Assembly: GCF_000427665.1 (NCBI RefSeq)
Contig: NZ_KE386572.1
Location: 372,001-436,000 of the forward strand
DNA from: Geminicoccus roseus DSM 18922
GTDB taxonomy: Bacteria; Pseudomonadota; Alphaproteobacteria; Geminicoccales; Geminicoccaceae
Reading direction: 5' to 3'
DNA length: 64,000 nucleotides
Within the stretch, counting starts at the first letter, position 1. Each line of letters begins with the position of its first letter. This document shows, in pieces, positions 18,579 through 27,053 of this stretch. Made by a program: the position numbers and the translations under genes. Under the pieces are notes generated by a model. That model was not told the origin of the DNA. It searched no databases and saw only the letters and a program-made list of their open reading frames with translations.

Positions 18579-19391
18579 TCAGTCGTGGGATTTCTTCACG
18601 TTTTCGCGGTACGGCTTCATCAGCCGGTTCAGGACCTTGTAGCGGAAGATGTACAGGTACCAGTACATGTACCGCGAGATCCACTGCATCAGCCTGAACT
18701 TCGAGGCGCCGGTGCTGCGGTCGCGGTTGACCGTCGGCACCTCGGTGATCCGGTAGCCCAGGATGTAGGCCTTGGCGATGATCTCCATGGTGATCTCGAA
18801 CCCGCCCACCGTCTCGATCCGGATGTCGTCCAGCACCTCCTTGCGGTAGATGATGAAGGCGTTGGTCATGTCGTGGGTCGGGATCTTGCTGATCCGGTGC
18901 AGGCTGAGGTTGGCCATCCGGGAGAGCAGCAGCTTGATCCTGGGTCCGCCGATCTTCTTGCCGCCCGGGGCGTAGCGCGACGCCACCACCAGGTCGTAGC
19001 CTTCCTGGATCTTGGCGTAGAGCCGGTTGACCGTCTCCGGCATGTCGGAAAGGTCGCACATGATCGGGATGATGTAGGGCGTCGTCGCCAGCTCGAACCC
19101 GGTCTTGAACGCGCCGACCACACCCCGGCCATGCACGTTCCTGACGAAGCGGATCGCCGGATCGGAGGTGAGCACCTCCCGGTGCACCAGGGTCGGGTCG
19201 TCCTCGTCGTCGTAGATCACCAGCGCCGTGTAGGGCAGCGCCACCACCTGCCGGATCTCCTCGAACAGCGGCAGGATGTTGTGCTCCTCGTGGTAGACCG
19301 GGATGACCAGGGTCACCATGGCATCGGGGTGCGCCCTGCCTTGCGGCTGGGCCTTTCCCGGTCCTGCGGCTGCGTCGAGGTCGACGTTCAT
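18579..19391 (-). CDS. Glycosyltransferase family 2, polyprenol-phosphate sugar transferase-like
   Basis: 270-aa GT-A fold enzyme of the dolichyl-phosphate-mannose-synthase/ArnC type. VTLVIPVYHEEHNILPLFEE starts the domain; the donor-binding acidic cluster is VIYDDEDDPT (about 69-78), followed by IMCDLSDMPE, VASRYAPGGKK and the acceptor-side GASKFRLMQWISRY near the C-terminus. It lacks the C-terminal membrane pair of ArnC but ends in an aromatic, basic amphipathic segment. The ATG overlaps the upstream membrane-protein stop by 4 bp. It likely makes a lipid-linked sugar donor used by a membrane glycosyltransferase; the 589-aa membrane protein at 20609 is a candidate. Confidence 0.85.
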   Translation of the reverse strand: MNVDLDAAAGPGKAQPQGRAHPDAMVTLVIPVYHEEHNILPLFEEIRQVVALPYTALVIYDDEDDPTLVHREVLTSDPAIRFVRNVHGRGVVGAFKTGFELATTPYIIPIMCDLSDMPETVNRLYAKIQEGYDLVVASRYAPGGKKIGGPRIKLLLSRMANLSLHRISKIPTHDMTNAFIIYRKEVLDDIRIETVGGFEITMEIIAKAYILGYRITEVPTVNRDRSTGASKFRLMQWISRYMYWYLYIFRYKVLNRLMKPYRENVKKSHD

Positions 19392-20356
19392 CTGGAGCTT
19401 CTTTTCTCCGCCATGTCCGGCCGGCCCCAGACATGCACCAGGAGCGGCAGCGACAGCACACCCACCAGGGTGGTCGACAGGCCGAACACGACCGAGGACG
19501 CGACCGCCGCATCTCCAGGTATTCCCACCATCCCGAGGCCGACCGCAAGCACCGCCTCGCGCACCCCCCAGCCCGCGATCGAGAACGGCAGCATCATCAC
19601 CAGCGTGGTGACCGGCAGCAGGAACGCCGCGACCGGAAAGGTCACCGCCAGCGGCATTCCCCAGGCGATCACCCAGAAGCCCAGCACCCAGAGAAGCTGG
19701 TTGACGATGCTCACCCCGAACACCGCGGCCAGCAGGACCGGGCGGCGCGACTGGCTCTCCACCCCCTGCCAGAGCTGGCCGCCGAGCCTCGCCAGGTTGG
19801 CGAGTGGGCCCGGGTGGTGCCGGCGCCGGGCGATCAGCCGGCTGAGCAGCAGGGCCAGCCCGATCCCCGCCACCACCAGGGCCACCAGCCCTCCCACCCG
19901 CTCGGGCGACAGGGTCCGGTGCAGGCTGGCCGGCACGAACGGCCAGGCCGCCAGCACCACCGCCACCAGGCCGACCAGGCCCATCATCCGGTCGAAGGTG
20001 ACCTGGCGGACCGCATGCATCGCCGGGACGCCGCCCCGGTGCAGCAGGACGATGCGCAGCGCATCGCCGCCCGCCACCGAGGGGACCACCTGGTTGACCG
20101 CATGGGAGGCGAAGGTCAGCCGGGTCAGCGTTCCCCAGGCGACCGCATCCCCGTCGCCGGCCGCGATCAGGCGCAGGCGCAGGACTTGGCAGGCGATCTG
20201 CAGAAGGAAGATCGCCACCGCCAGCGCGAAGAAGGCCGGGTGGTAGCCCAGGATCTGGTCGACCACCGCCCGCCAGTCGAACATCCACGCCACCACCGCC
20301 AGGATCGACAGCGTCACCGCGATCTTGGCGAGAATGATCCCGTTCTTGCTGCGCAC
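19388..20356 (-). CDS. Lysylphosphatidylglycerol synthase-like transmembrane protein (UPF0104 family)
   Basis: About 322 aa with around eight membrane segments and the family landmarks ASHAVNQVVPSVAGGDALRI (near residue 75) and PFSIAGWGVREAVLAVGLGMVG (near 250). Homologues often sit beside GT2 genes and are thought to act in lipid-linked sugar flipping or membrane remodelling; this has not been shown for this protein. The frame is open far upstream as an antisense shadow; I chose the GTG at 20354-20356 because GGGAGG lies just before it. Overlaps the GT2 gene by 4 bp. Confidence 0.8.
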   Translation of the reverse strand: MRSKNGIILAKIAVTLSILAVVAWMFDWRAVVDQILGYHPAFFALAVAIFLLQIACQVLRLRLIAAGDGDAVAWGTLTRLTFASHAVNQVVPSVAGGDALRIVLLHRGGVPAMHAVRQVTFDRMMGLVGLVAVVLAAWPFVPASLHRTLSPERVGGLVALVVAGIGLALLLSRLIARRRHHPGPLANLARLGGQLWQGVESQSRRPVLLAAVFGVSIVNQLLWVLGFWVIAWGMPLAVTFPVAAFLLPVTTLVMMLPFSIAGWGVREAVLAVGLGMVGIPGDAAVASSVVFGLSTTLVGVLSLPLLVHVWGRPDMAEKRSSR

Positions 20357-20608
20357 CCGGCCTCCCAGCACCCACCCGTCGACGGCGGCCCGTCTCAGGT
20401 GCGGCTCCGACGAAGGTGGGCGACGGTCATGGATGCTCTCTTGCAGTGTGGCGCCCGCTTCTGCCGTGTCGGCAGCGCGCGGGTCCCGCCCCGAACGGCA
20501 GGCACGCGGCTTCATAAGGCCCGGCCGGGAGCTTTGCCAGTGCCACGCGGCGGCGCGTGCCGGGCATCCCTTCCCGCCCCATGGCCATGACGAGAGAACG
20601 GTAACTGG

Positions 20609-22378
20609 ATGACGGTCCCGCCGATCCACCGATCCCCCCTGGACGACCGCGAGGGCGAGCCGCCTTTGTCGCGGGTCCTGCTGGCCCTGGCCCTGCTGGC
20701 GCCGGCCTGCCTGTTCTTCCTGGCGACCGGCGGCGACTGGCTGTTCGATTTCGGCGGTGCCGACAACTGGCAGTACGTGAAGTACTTCCAGGCCTGGGAC
20801 AGCGACGATGCCGCCATGCGGGCCGCCATGGACCGCGACTACAAGGGCTCGCGGGTGCCATGGATCCTGCCGGGCTATCTGAGCCATGCCCTGTTCGGCC
20901 CGGACTGGGGCACGATCGTCCTGCACGGCGCCGTCCTGCTTCTCTCGGCCTTCCTGCTGTTCGTGGTGGCGGAGCCGTTCGTGGGCGGGCGCGTCGCCCT
21001 GCTGACCGCGATGCTGGCGGCAAGCTTTCCCGGATTCCAGGCGTCCGGCGTGGCCGGCTTCTGGAACTATCACGGCAGTGCCGCCAACCTGTACTTCCTG
21101 GCCGGCCTGGTCTTCACGGTCCGCGCCTTCGCGGCAGAACGGAAGACCGGTTTTGCCCTGCTGGCGGGTGCCGGCCTGTTCAGCGCGCTTCTCACCACCT
21201 TCATCTATGCCGTGCTCGGGCCGATGCTGCTGGCCTTTGCCTGGACCTGCTGGCGGCGGTTCGGGCCCCAGCCGCTCGGCCGGCTCCTCCTGGCCGCCTG
21301 CGCGGGCGCGGTGCTGGCGACGGTCCTCTTCGGGATCGCCCGCCTCGCCACCGGCGGCACCTTCTGGTTCTTCATGTCCCAGATCCGCTTCCTGATGCGG
21401 GCCGCCAGCAACAATGTCTGGGCCGAGCCGCTCTCGGTCTGGCTGCCGAACGCGGGCTGGCTGAGCTTGCCCCTGCTGACCGGCGTGGCCAGCCTCCTGT
21501 TCCTCCTGGCGGCGCGGCGGGAAAGCCCTTCCCGGATCGGCTGCGCCCGGCTGTTCATCCTGCAGTTCTGGCTGGCGCAGCTGGCGCTGATCCTGTGCGA
21601 CCTTCTGGGCCAGAACAGCTTCCAGGTGCCTTATGTCCATTACGTGAGCACGCCCGCCACCTTCCTGGCGCTGGCCGCGATGGCGGCGGCGGCGTTCGGC
21701 CCGGCCCTGCGGCAGGTACCGCCCGCCCTGGCGGCGGCGCTGGCGCTGCTGGTCCTGGTGCCGGGGCAGATCCTGGCGGTGCCGGCCTTCCGCGAAGCGC
21801 TGACCGGGCTGCCACTCTACCGGTTCGTGCTGCCCTGCCTGATGGGCCTTCTGGTGGTGCTGGCCGGCGCCTGGCTGCGCCGCCGGCCCGCCGGCGCGTT
21901 CGTGGCGCTGGCGGGCTTCCTGCCGCTGGCGGTGCTGGCCTATCCGGCCGGCCCCTATGCCGCTTGGCAGCGCTGCTACCCGGCCCGGGCGATCTTCCCG
22001 GCCATCGTGCAGGGCTCCGCCTACATCTCGTCGCTGGGCGCCACCCAGATGACCGGCGCCTTCTGGTACCAGCCGGACCACGCGGTCCGCTGGCGGGATG
22101 GCTGCCCGCCCATGACGCTGCGGCAGTTCGCGTTCCAGCTCAGGCATGCCGGGCTGGTGCGGCCCTTGGGAACGCTGGGCGAGATCCCCCTGCAGGCGGT
22201 CCGGGACGCGCGGCCCGAGCAGCTCAAGACGTTCTTCGTGGTCAGCCCGGCCGAGGATGCCCAGGCCCTGGCCACGGAGCTGGCGCCGCTGGCCGACAGC
22301 TACGCCGCCCTGCCGCCGGAGCGCCTGCAGGTCGGCAGCGGCGGGAGCCTGGTGATCCAGGCCTATCGCCAGCGCTGA
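20609..22378 (+). CDS. Large polytopic membrane protein, probable GT-C-type glycosyltransferase
   Basis: 589 aa with about ten to twelve hydrophobic segments after a 20-residue cytoplasmic start. The first extracytoplasmic loop has acidic residues in FDFGGADNWQYVKYFQAWD (about 47-65), where GT-C enzymes carry their catalytic Asp, and a further soluble C-terminal part from about residue 470. I recognise no named family, so the enzymatic call is inference from topology and from the divergent methyltransferase, GT2 and flippase-like group 250 bp away. The 252-bp gap between them holds no ORF. Confidence 0.6.
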   Translation: MTVPPIHRSPLDDREGEPPLSRVLLALALLAPACLFFLATGGDWLFDFGGADNWQYVKYFQAWDSDDAAMRAAMDRDYKGSRVPWILPGYLSHALFGPDWGTIVLHGAVLLLSAFLLFVVAEPFVGGRVALLTAMLAASFPGFQASGVAGFWNYHGSAANLYFLAGLVFTVRAFAAERKTGFALLAGAGLFSALLTTFIYAVLGPMLLAFAWTCWRRFGPQPLGRLLLAACAGAVLATVLFGIARLATGGTFWFFMSQIRFLMRAASNNVWAEPLSVWLPNAGWLSLPLLTGVASLLFLLAARRESPSRIGCARLFILQFWLAQLALILCDLLGQNSFQVPYVHYVSTPATFLALAAMAAAAFGPALRQVPPALAAALALLVLVPGQILAVPAFREALTGLPLYRFVLPCLMGLLVVLAGAWLRRRPAGAFVALAGFLPLAVLAYPAGPYAAWQRCYPARAIFPAIVQGSAYISSLGATQMTGAFWYQPDHAVRWRDGCPPMTLRQFAFQLRHAGLVRPLGTLGEIPLQAVRDARPEQLKTFFVVSPAEDAQALATELAPLADSYAALPPERLQVGSGGSLVIQAYRQR

Positions 22379-22433
22379 ACGCCACGCCGGCCTGCCTGCC
22401 GGCCGGCGCTGACACGTCGCACCGGGGAAGCCG

Positions 22434-23072
22434 TCACTCCGGCAGGCGCGCGCCGCCCGGATCGCAGTTGCCGTACAGCACGCAGTCGACCTCGGCCTCG
22501 GGTGCCTGGCCCGGCACCTGGCGCGGGTCCGGACCGCCCCGGACCATGCCGCCCCGCGGGTTCCAGCGCAGGATCTTGCCCGCCTCGTCCTCGCCGAACG
22601 CCAGCGAGAGCACGCCATAGGAGAAGGCATTGCGCTCCATCGGCCGCAGCGCGTCCCACTCGGCCTGCGCCCGCTCCCAGATCCCGGTCATATCGGCGAG
22701 GTCGATCTGCGCCGGCTCGGGCAGGCCCGCGAAGCTCTCGGCCAGGTAGTCGCGCACCACCGCACGGTCCGCCGCCAGCCGGGCCGGGTCCTGCCCGGCA
22801 TGGGCCAGGCAGAAGATCAGCGCGTCCACATAGGCGTCGGCATCGGCCCGGGTGAGCTGCAGCCCGCCCACCTCGGCCAGCACCGTGCCGGGATCCTGTG
22901 CCTCCGCCGCACGGGCGCCGTCCGTCGGTGCCGCCGGCGTAGGCATGGGTGCCGGCGTCGCCGGCTTGGGCGGGGGTGCGGGCGGCGTGGCGGCCTGCGC
23001 TGCGCCCAGGCAGATCCAGCCGGCGGCCGCGGCCGCCAGCATCCGGCCGCCGTGCCTGTGCCAGGCGGCCAT
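22434..23072 (-). CDS. Exported protein of unknown function with a Pro/Ala-rich linker
   Basis: 212 aa. A signal peptide (about 1-28, LAAAAAGWICLGAAQA) is followed by a Pro/Ala-rich linker (about 29-50) and a predicted alpha-helical domain (60-165) with a repeated ADAYVDAL / ADRAVVRDYLAE pattern. The C-terminus holds a small Cys pair (VDCVLYGNCDPGG). I recognise no family. The ATG overlaps the amidohydrolase stop by one base (TGATG), so the two are co-expressed. It might be a periplasmic or outer-membrane-associated accessory protein. Confidence 0.55.
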   Translation of the reverse strand: MAAWHRHGGRMLAAAAAGWICLGAAQAATPPAPPPKPATPAPMPTPAAPTDGARAAEAQDPGTVLAEVGGLQLTRADADAYVDALIFCLAHAGQDPARLAADRAVVRDYLAESFAGLPEPAQIDLADMTGIWERAQAEWDALRPMERNAFSYGVLSLAFGEDEAGKILRWNPRGGMVRGGPDPRQVPGQAPEAEVDCVLYGNCDPGGARLPE

Positions 23073-24217
23073 CAGGCAGCCCGGGCGTCGTGCCAGAGCC
23101 GCCCGTCCAGCACCACCGAATCCAGGCTGAACCGGCGGCCGCCGCTGCGGGTGGCGCCCTGCACGTCGACGAAGGTGAAATCGCCCTGCTCGACCCGCAG
23201 CACCGTCACGTCGCCGGTCGAGCCCACCGACAGGTCGGCCAGGTCCGGGCGCTTGAGGATGTCGGCGGGGGTCTTGGTGACCGAGCGGACGATGTCGTTC
23301 ACCGACATGCCCAGGTGCAGGAACTTCGACATGGTCTCCAGATTGTCGTAGGCTGGGCCGTCGATGCACAGGGCGTGCACGTCGGAGCTGATCACGTCGG
23401 GCGGGAAGCCGCCCGCCAGCATCGCCTCGGCGACCTCGAACGAGAAGCTGCCCATGCCGTGGCCGATGTCGAAGAACACGCCGCGCTCGCGCGCCTCGAA
23501 GCAGGCCTCGCGGACCCGGCCGTCGGTGTAGGTCGGCGCGTTCGGGCGCGGCCGGAAGCAGTGGGTCAGGGTGTCGCCCGGCCGCAGCACCGCCAGCACG
23601 TCCTCGTAGCGCGGCGGCGGGGTGTCGATGTGGCACATCACCGGCAGGTTCGCCTGCTCGGCCGCCTCGATGGCGAACTTGAGCGGGGTGATGCCGTTAA
23701 AGCCGCTGGCATGGCTGCCGATCCGGACCTTGATGCCGCGCACCAGGTCAGGGTTGGCCCGGGCGACATCGGCGCAGCTGTTCGGTTCCAAGAGGCGCAT
23801 GTCGCAGCTCTCGCCCACCGAGACCTTGTCCGAGAACCCGTAGATCCCGGCGAAGCTGATGTGGAGATAGGCCAGGATTTTGGTCTCGGTCCGGCCGATC
23901 ACGTGCTCGCGGAAGCCCTCGAAATTGCCGGGCCCGGCACTGCCCACGTCCAGCCAGGTGGTGGTCCCGGCGCGCCTGGCCAGCTCGTCCGGGCGGATGC
24001 CCAGGGACGTGCCGCCCCAATAGACATGGGTGTGGAAGTCGATCATGCCGGGCATCACGATGGCGCCGGAAACGTCACGCACCTGGGCGGCCTGACCATT
24101 CAGCCCATCGCCTACCGCCGCGACCTTGCCGCCGGCGAACGCGACATCGGTCACCCGGTCGATGCCCTGGCCCGGATCGACCACCTGTCCGCCCGTCAGC
24201 ACCAGATCGTAGTTCAT
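23072..24217 (-). CDS. Amidohydrolase, dihydroorotase-like (EF_0837/AHA_3915 type)
   Basis: 381-aa cytosolic metal-dependent hydrolase. The N-terminal small beta domain (YDLVLTGGQVVDPGQGID) leads into the TIM barrel with the metal-binding MIDFHTHVYWGG near residue 60. Later ligands include the MCHIDTPPP His, the LTHCFRP His and the VISSDVHA Asp. The YWG after HTH is characteristic of this deacetylase/amidohydrolase subgroup and separates it from true PyrC. GGGAGC lies upstream of the chosen ATG (24215-24217). The substrate is unknown. Coupled to the exported protein gene downstream. Confidence 0.82.
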   Translation of the reverse strand: MNYDLVLTGGQVVDPGQGIDRVTDVAFAGGKVAAVGDGLNGQAAQVRDVSGAIVMPGMIDFHTHVYWGGTSLGIRPDELARRAGTTTWLDVGSAGPGNFEGFREHVIGRTETKILAYLHISFAGIYGFSDKVSVGESCDMRLLEPNSCADVARANPDLVRGIKVRIGSHASGFNGITPLKFAIEAAEQANLPVMCHIDTPPPRYEDVLAVLRPGDTLTHCFRPRPNAPTYTDGRVREACFEARERGVFFDIGHGMGSFSFEVAEAMLAGGFPPDVISSDVHALCIDGPAYDNLETMSKFLHLGMSVNDIVRSVTKTPADILKRPDLADLSVGSTGDVTVLRVEQGDFTFVDVQGATRSGGRRFSLDSVVLDGRLWHDARAA

Positions 24218-24376
24218 TCCAGCTCCCAAGTTCGTTTGTTGCGGCGCCCCGGCCCCGATGCGCTACCGCAAACGCCTGTTCACCGTCCGGGTCAACGGGT
24301 TGTTAACCGGAACCGGCTAGGATGGACGTCATGCCATCACGATCGCGCAAGCGCGCGAGGAAAGGTTGTCGCGAGC

Positions 24377-24877
24377 ATGAAGTCCAATCTTCGATCGGCC
24401 GCTCTCGGCCTCTGCGCAGCCCTGGCCCTGGCGGTCGTGCCGCTGCAGGGGTCCGGGGCCGGGACCAGCACCACGACCCTGGCCGTGGGCGTCACCGTGG
24501 TCAGCAACTGCAAGGTGGCCGCCGCCGCCCTGACCTTTGCGAACTATGTCAGCGGGCAGACCGAGAACGTCGACACCACCACCACCCTGTCCTACTCCGG
24601 CTGCCCCAACGAAAGCCTGAAGTTCGAGCTGAACGACGGCAACAACGTCCAGGGCAGCTACCGGGGGATGCGCAGCAGCGGCGGGTCGGTCCTGGGCTAC
24701 CAGCTCTACCGCAACGCCAACTACAACAGCCTGATCGGCACCGGCAGCAACGCGGTGAGCTTCACCGCACCGTCCAGCGGCAGCGGCACGGTGACGGTCT
24801 ATGGCCGGATCCCGGCCAACCAGTCGGTGCCGGCCGGCAGCTACACCGACACGGTCGGGGTCACCCTGACCTTCTGA
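24377..24877 (+). CDS. Spore coat protein U (SCPU) domain protein, secreted
   Basis: 166 aa. Signal peptide (about 1-29: ALGLCAALALAVVPLQGSGAG), then a single SCPU domain of the Csu-type pilin/adhesin class. It has two cysteines (SNCKVAAA and SGCPNESLKFEL) and the closing VPAGSYTDTVGVTLTF motif shared with chaperone-usher type pilins. AGGAAAGG lies upstream of the ATG. No chaperone, usher or second pilin gene is adjacent, so it is an orphan subunit or a stand-alone secreted domain. Confidence 0.85.
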   Translation: MKSNLRSAALGLCAALALAVVPLQGSGAGTSTTTLAVGVTVVSNCKVAAAALTFANYVSGQTENVDTTTTLSYSGCPNESLKFELNDGNNVQGSYRGMRSSGGSVLGYQLYRNANYNSLIGTGSNAVSFTAPSSGSGTVTVYGRIPANQSVPAGSYTDTVGVTLTF

Positions 24878-24972
24878 GGTCCGCAACGGAATCCAGGCAA
24901 GACTGCCGGGCCTGTCGTCCCGGCTGCGGGCTCCCCACCGGCATCGGCCGGCCGGGGTGCCGCCGCGCCGGC

Positions 24973-25461
24973 TCAGATCTGGCTCTGGCCGAAGTTCTGG
25001 ATGCCGATCCGCTCGATCAGCTCCAGTTCCGCCTTGTTGTGGTCCTGGTGCTCCTCCTCTTCCTCGAGGATGTGGATGAACAGGTCGCGGGTCACGTAGT
25101 CGCCATGCCGCTCGGCGATGGCGATGCCCTTGCGGTACTGCTCGATCCCCTCGAGTTCGAGGCGGTAGTCGCACTCGATGATCTCTTTGAGGTCCTGGCC
25201 GATATAGAGCTTGCCCAGGTCCTGCAGGTTGGGGAGGCCTTCCAGCAGCAGGATGCGCTTGATCAGCTTGTCCGCGTGCTGCATCTCCTCGATCGATTCC
25301 TTGTATTCCGCCTCGCCGCGCTTGAAGAAGCCCCAGTTCTCCAGGATCCGCGCATGCAGGAAATACTGGTTGATCGCGGTGAGCTCGCCCTTCAGGGAAA
25401 GATTGAGGGCGGCCAGCACCTCGGGATGCCCCTTCACGGGGGCTGCGGTCGACATCGGCAT
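24973..25461 (-). CDS. bfr: Bacterioferritin (haem-containing iron store)
   Basis: 162-aa ferritin-like four-helix-bundle protein. Di-iron ligands are visible as LKGELTAINQYF, EEMQHADKL, LEGIEQY and EEEEHQDH; the Met of EEMQHAD is the haem axial ligand. Length is typical of Bfr. Several ATGs cluster at 25453-25470; I chose 25461 because AGGA lies 9 nt upstream. It overlaps or abuts the end of the ABC ATPase gene and is the third gene of bfd-ATPase-bfr. Stores iron as ferric mineral; release is normally through Bfd. Confidence 0.95.
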   Translation of the reverse strand: MPMSTAAPVKGHPEVLAALNLSLKGELTAINQYFLHARILENWGFFKRGEAEYKESIEEMQHADKLIKRILLLEGLPNLQDLGKLYIGQDLKEIIECDYRLELEGIEQYRKGIAIAERHGDYVTRDLFIHILEEEEEHQDHNKAELELIERIGIQNFGQSQI

Positions 25462-25466
25462 GAGCA

Positions 25467-26612
25467 TCATTCCTGCAGGTTTGGCGCAGGGACGATGCCC
25501 CCTTTCCTTGAGCCGTTCAAGACAGCGGGATCGGGAAAGACGAACAGCGATTCGGGCGCGAACGCCAGGCCGATCTCGCCGCCCACCCGGTGCGCCACCT
25601 CGCCCGGCACATGGATGTCGCCCAGCCGGTTGCCCTTGGCGGCCAGCTCGACCCGGCAGCGGTCGCCCAGGTCGCGGCAGGCCAGCACCGTCGCCCGCCA
25701 GGGGCTCTTGCCCAGGGCCACCGGGGTGAGGTCGCGGGTGCGCAGGATCACCTCGACGTCGCTCTGGGTATCGCCCTCGATCGGGATCGGCCCGATCGGG
25801 GTAGCCAGGCAGCCCTGCTCCGGGCTGCCGCAAAAGCGCAGCACCGGGCCGAAGAAGCCGGCGACGAAGCGGGTCTCCGGCATCCGGTAGAGCTGGCCGA
25901 CCGTGCCCGACTGGGTGATCCGGCCATCCTCGATCACGTGGATCCGGTCGGCCTCGGCGATCGCCTCGTCGGGATCGTGGGTGACCATCAGCACCGGGAT
26001 GCCGGCATGGCGCAGGATCGTCAGCACGCTGGCGCGGACTTCCGCCCGAAGGCTCGGATCCAGCGCGGAGAAGGCTTCGTCCAGCAGCACGGCACGGGGC
26101 GAGGCGGCCAGCGCCCGGGCCAGGGCCGCGCGCTGCTGCTCGCCGCCGGACAGCTCGTGGGGAAATTTCGCCGCATGGCCGGCCAGGCCGACCAGGGCCA
26201 GGAGCTCGCCGACCCGGCGCTCGCGGACCCTGGCATCCGGGGTGCGCAGGCCGAAGCCGACATTGCGGGCGACGGTCATGTGCGGGAACAGCGCCACGTC
26301 CTGGAACATCAGCCCCATCGACCGGCGCTCGGGCGGCACGAACCGGTCCGGCCCGCTCAGCTCCTGGTCATCCAGGGCGACGATGCCGGCGCGCGCCCGC
26401 TCCAGGCCGGCGATCAGGCGCAGCACCGTGGACTTGCCCGAGCCGGACGGGCCCAGCAGGCAGTGCACCGCCCCGGGCGGCACCTGCAGCGACACGTCCT
26501 CCAGGGAGAAGCCGCGCCCGTCGCCCAGATCATAGCGATGATGGATATGCTCGACCCGGAGGCCGGCCCCGGACGCCGGCTGCGGCGCCCGGCAGCTGGC
26601 GGCTGAGATCAC
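25467..26612 (-). CDS. ABC ATPase of the Fe(III)/polyamine type (FbpC-like) without a permease
   Basis: 381 aa: ABC domain with Walker A LLGPSGSGKST (about 52-62), Q-loop FQDVALFPHMTV, signature LSGGEQQR and Walker B AVLLDEAFSALD, then a C-terminal TOBE-like regulatory region (about 250-360). This is the layout of FbpC/PotA importers. The start is a GTG overlapping the bfd stop (GTGA). It lies between bfd and bfr, so a link with iron uptake is likely. No permease or binding-protein gene is next to it, so its membrane partner must be encoded elsewhere. Confidence 0.85.
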   Translation of the reverse strand: MISAASCRAPQPASGAGLRVEHIHHRYDLGDGRGFSLEDVSLQVPPGAVHCLLGPSGSGKSTVLRLIAGLERARAGIVALDDQELSGPDRFVPPERRSMGLMFQDVALFPHMTVARNVGFGLRTPDARVRERRVGELLALVGLAGHAAKFPHELSGGEQQRAALARALAASPRAVLLDEAFSALDPSLRAEVRASVLTILRHAGIPVLMVTHDPDEAIAEADRIHVIEDGRITQSGTVGQLYRMPETRFVAGFFGPVLRFCGSPEQGCLATPIGPIPIEGDTQSDVEVILRTRDLTPVALGKSPWRATVLACRDLGDRCRVELAAKGNRLGDIHVPGEVAHRVGGEIGLAFAPESLFVFPDPAVLNGSRKGGIVPAPNLQE

Positions 26613-26833
26613 CCCGCCACCTCGTCCAGACAGGTCGCCGCCTGCTTCGCGGCCTCGCGCTCATGGCGCGCACGCACCTCGTCGATGATCGCCTCCATGG
26701 TCGGCAGGCAGCGCCCGCAGCACACGGTGGCGCCCATCACGGCATGCAGGTCCTCGCCGGCATCCACGGACCGGGCGGCGGCCGCCCGCTCGCAGTCGGC
26801 TTCACTCAGGCAGTTGCAGACGCAGACGATCAT
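26609..26833 (-). CDS. bfd: Bacterioferritin-associated ferredoxin, [2Fe-2S]
   Basis: 74-aa BFD-like protein. Four cysteines in the family pattern bind a [2Fe-2S] cluster: CVC at residues 4-6, and C39 and C42 in VCCGRC (C8 and C38 are additional). It reduces the mineral of bacterioferritin so that Fe(II) is released. Smallest gene of the bfd-ATPase-bfr group and first in it. The 220-bp gap to the divergent oxidoreductase holds no ORF but contains ATTGTT-N8-AACAAT near 26950. Confidence 0.9.
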   Translation of the reverse strand: MIVCVCNCLSEADCERAAAARSVDAGEDLHAVMGATVCCGRCLPTMEAIIDEVRARHEREAAKQAATCLDEVAG

Positions 26834-27053
26834 GATCGGCTCGGGTGGACCAGCACGGGTGAAAGGGACATGCCACATATCGGGACGCCATGCCTGATAT
26901 GCCAGGACCATTGGAACCTCGGGGCATCCGGGTAAAGCCGAACCCGACCATTGTTTTATTTGGAACAATTCGAAACTGAGGCGGCCCGGCTTCTCTGGAG
27001 CCGCCTGCGGCGGAGTGCTATCGCGCTTCTCGGACAGCGGATGACGGGCGACG

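Noticed and set aside
19388-22630. A 1080-codon minus-strand frame
   Set aside because: It runs antisense through the 589-aa membrane protein gene. Only its last 322 codons match a known family, starting at the GTG at 20356.
26945-26970. Fur or Irr box between bfd and the oxidoreductase gene
   Set aside because: ATTGTT-N8-AACAAT is an inverted repeat but does not match the Fur 19-bp box or the TTTAGAA-N3-TTCTAAA Irr element well enough.
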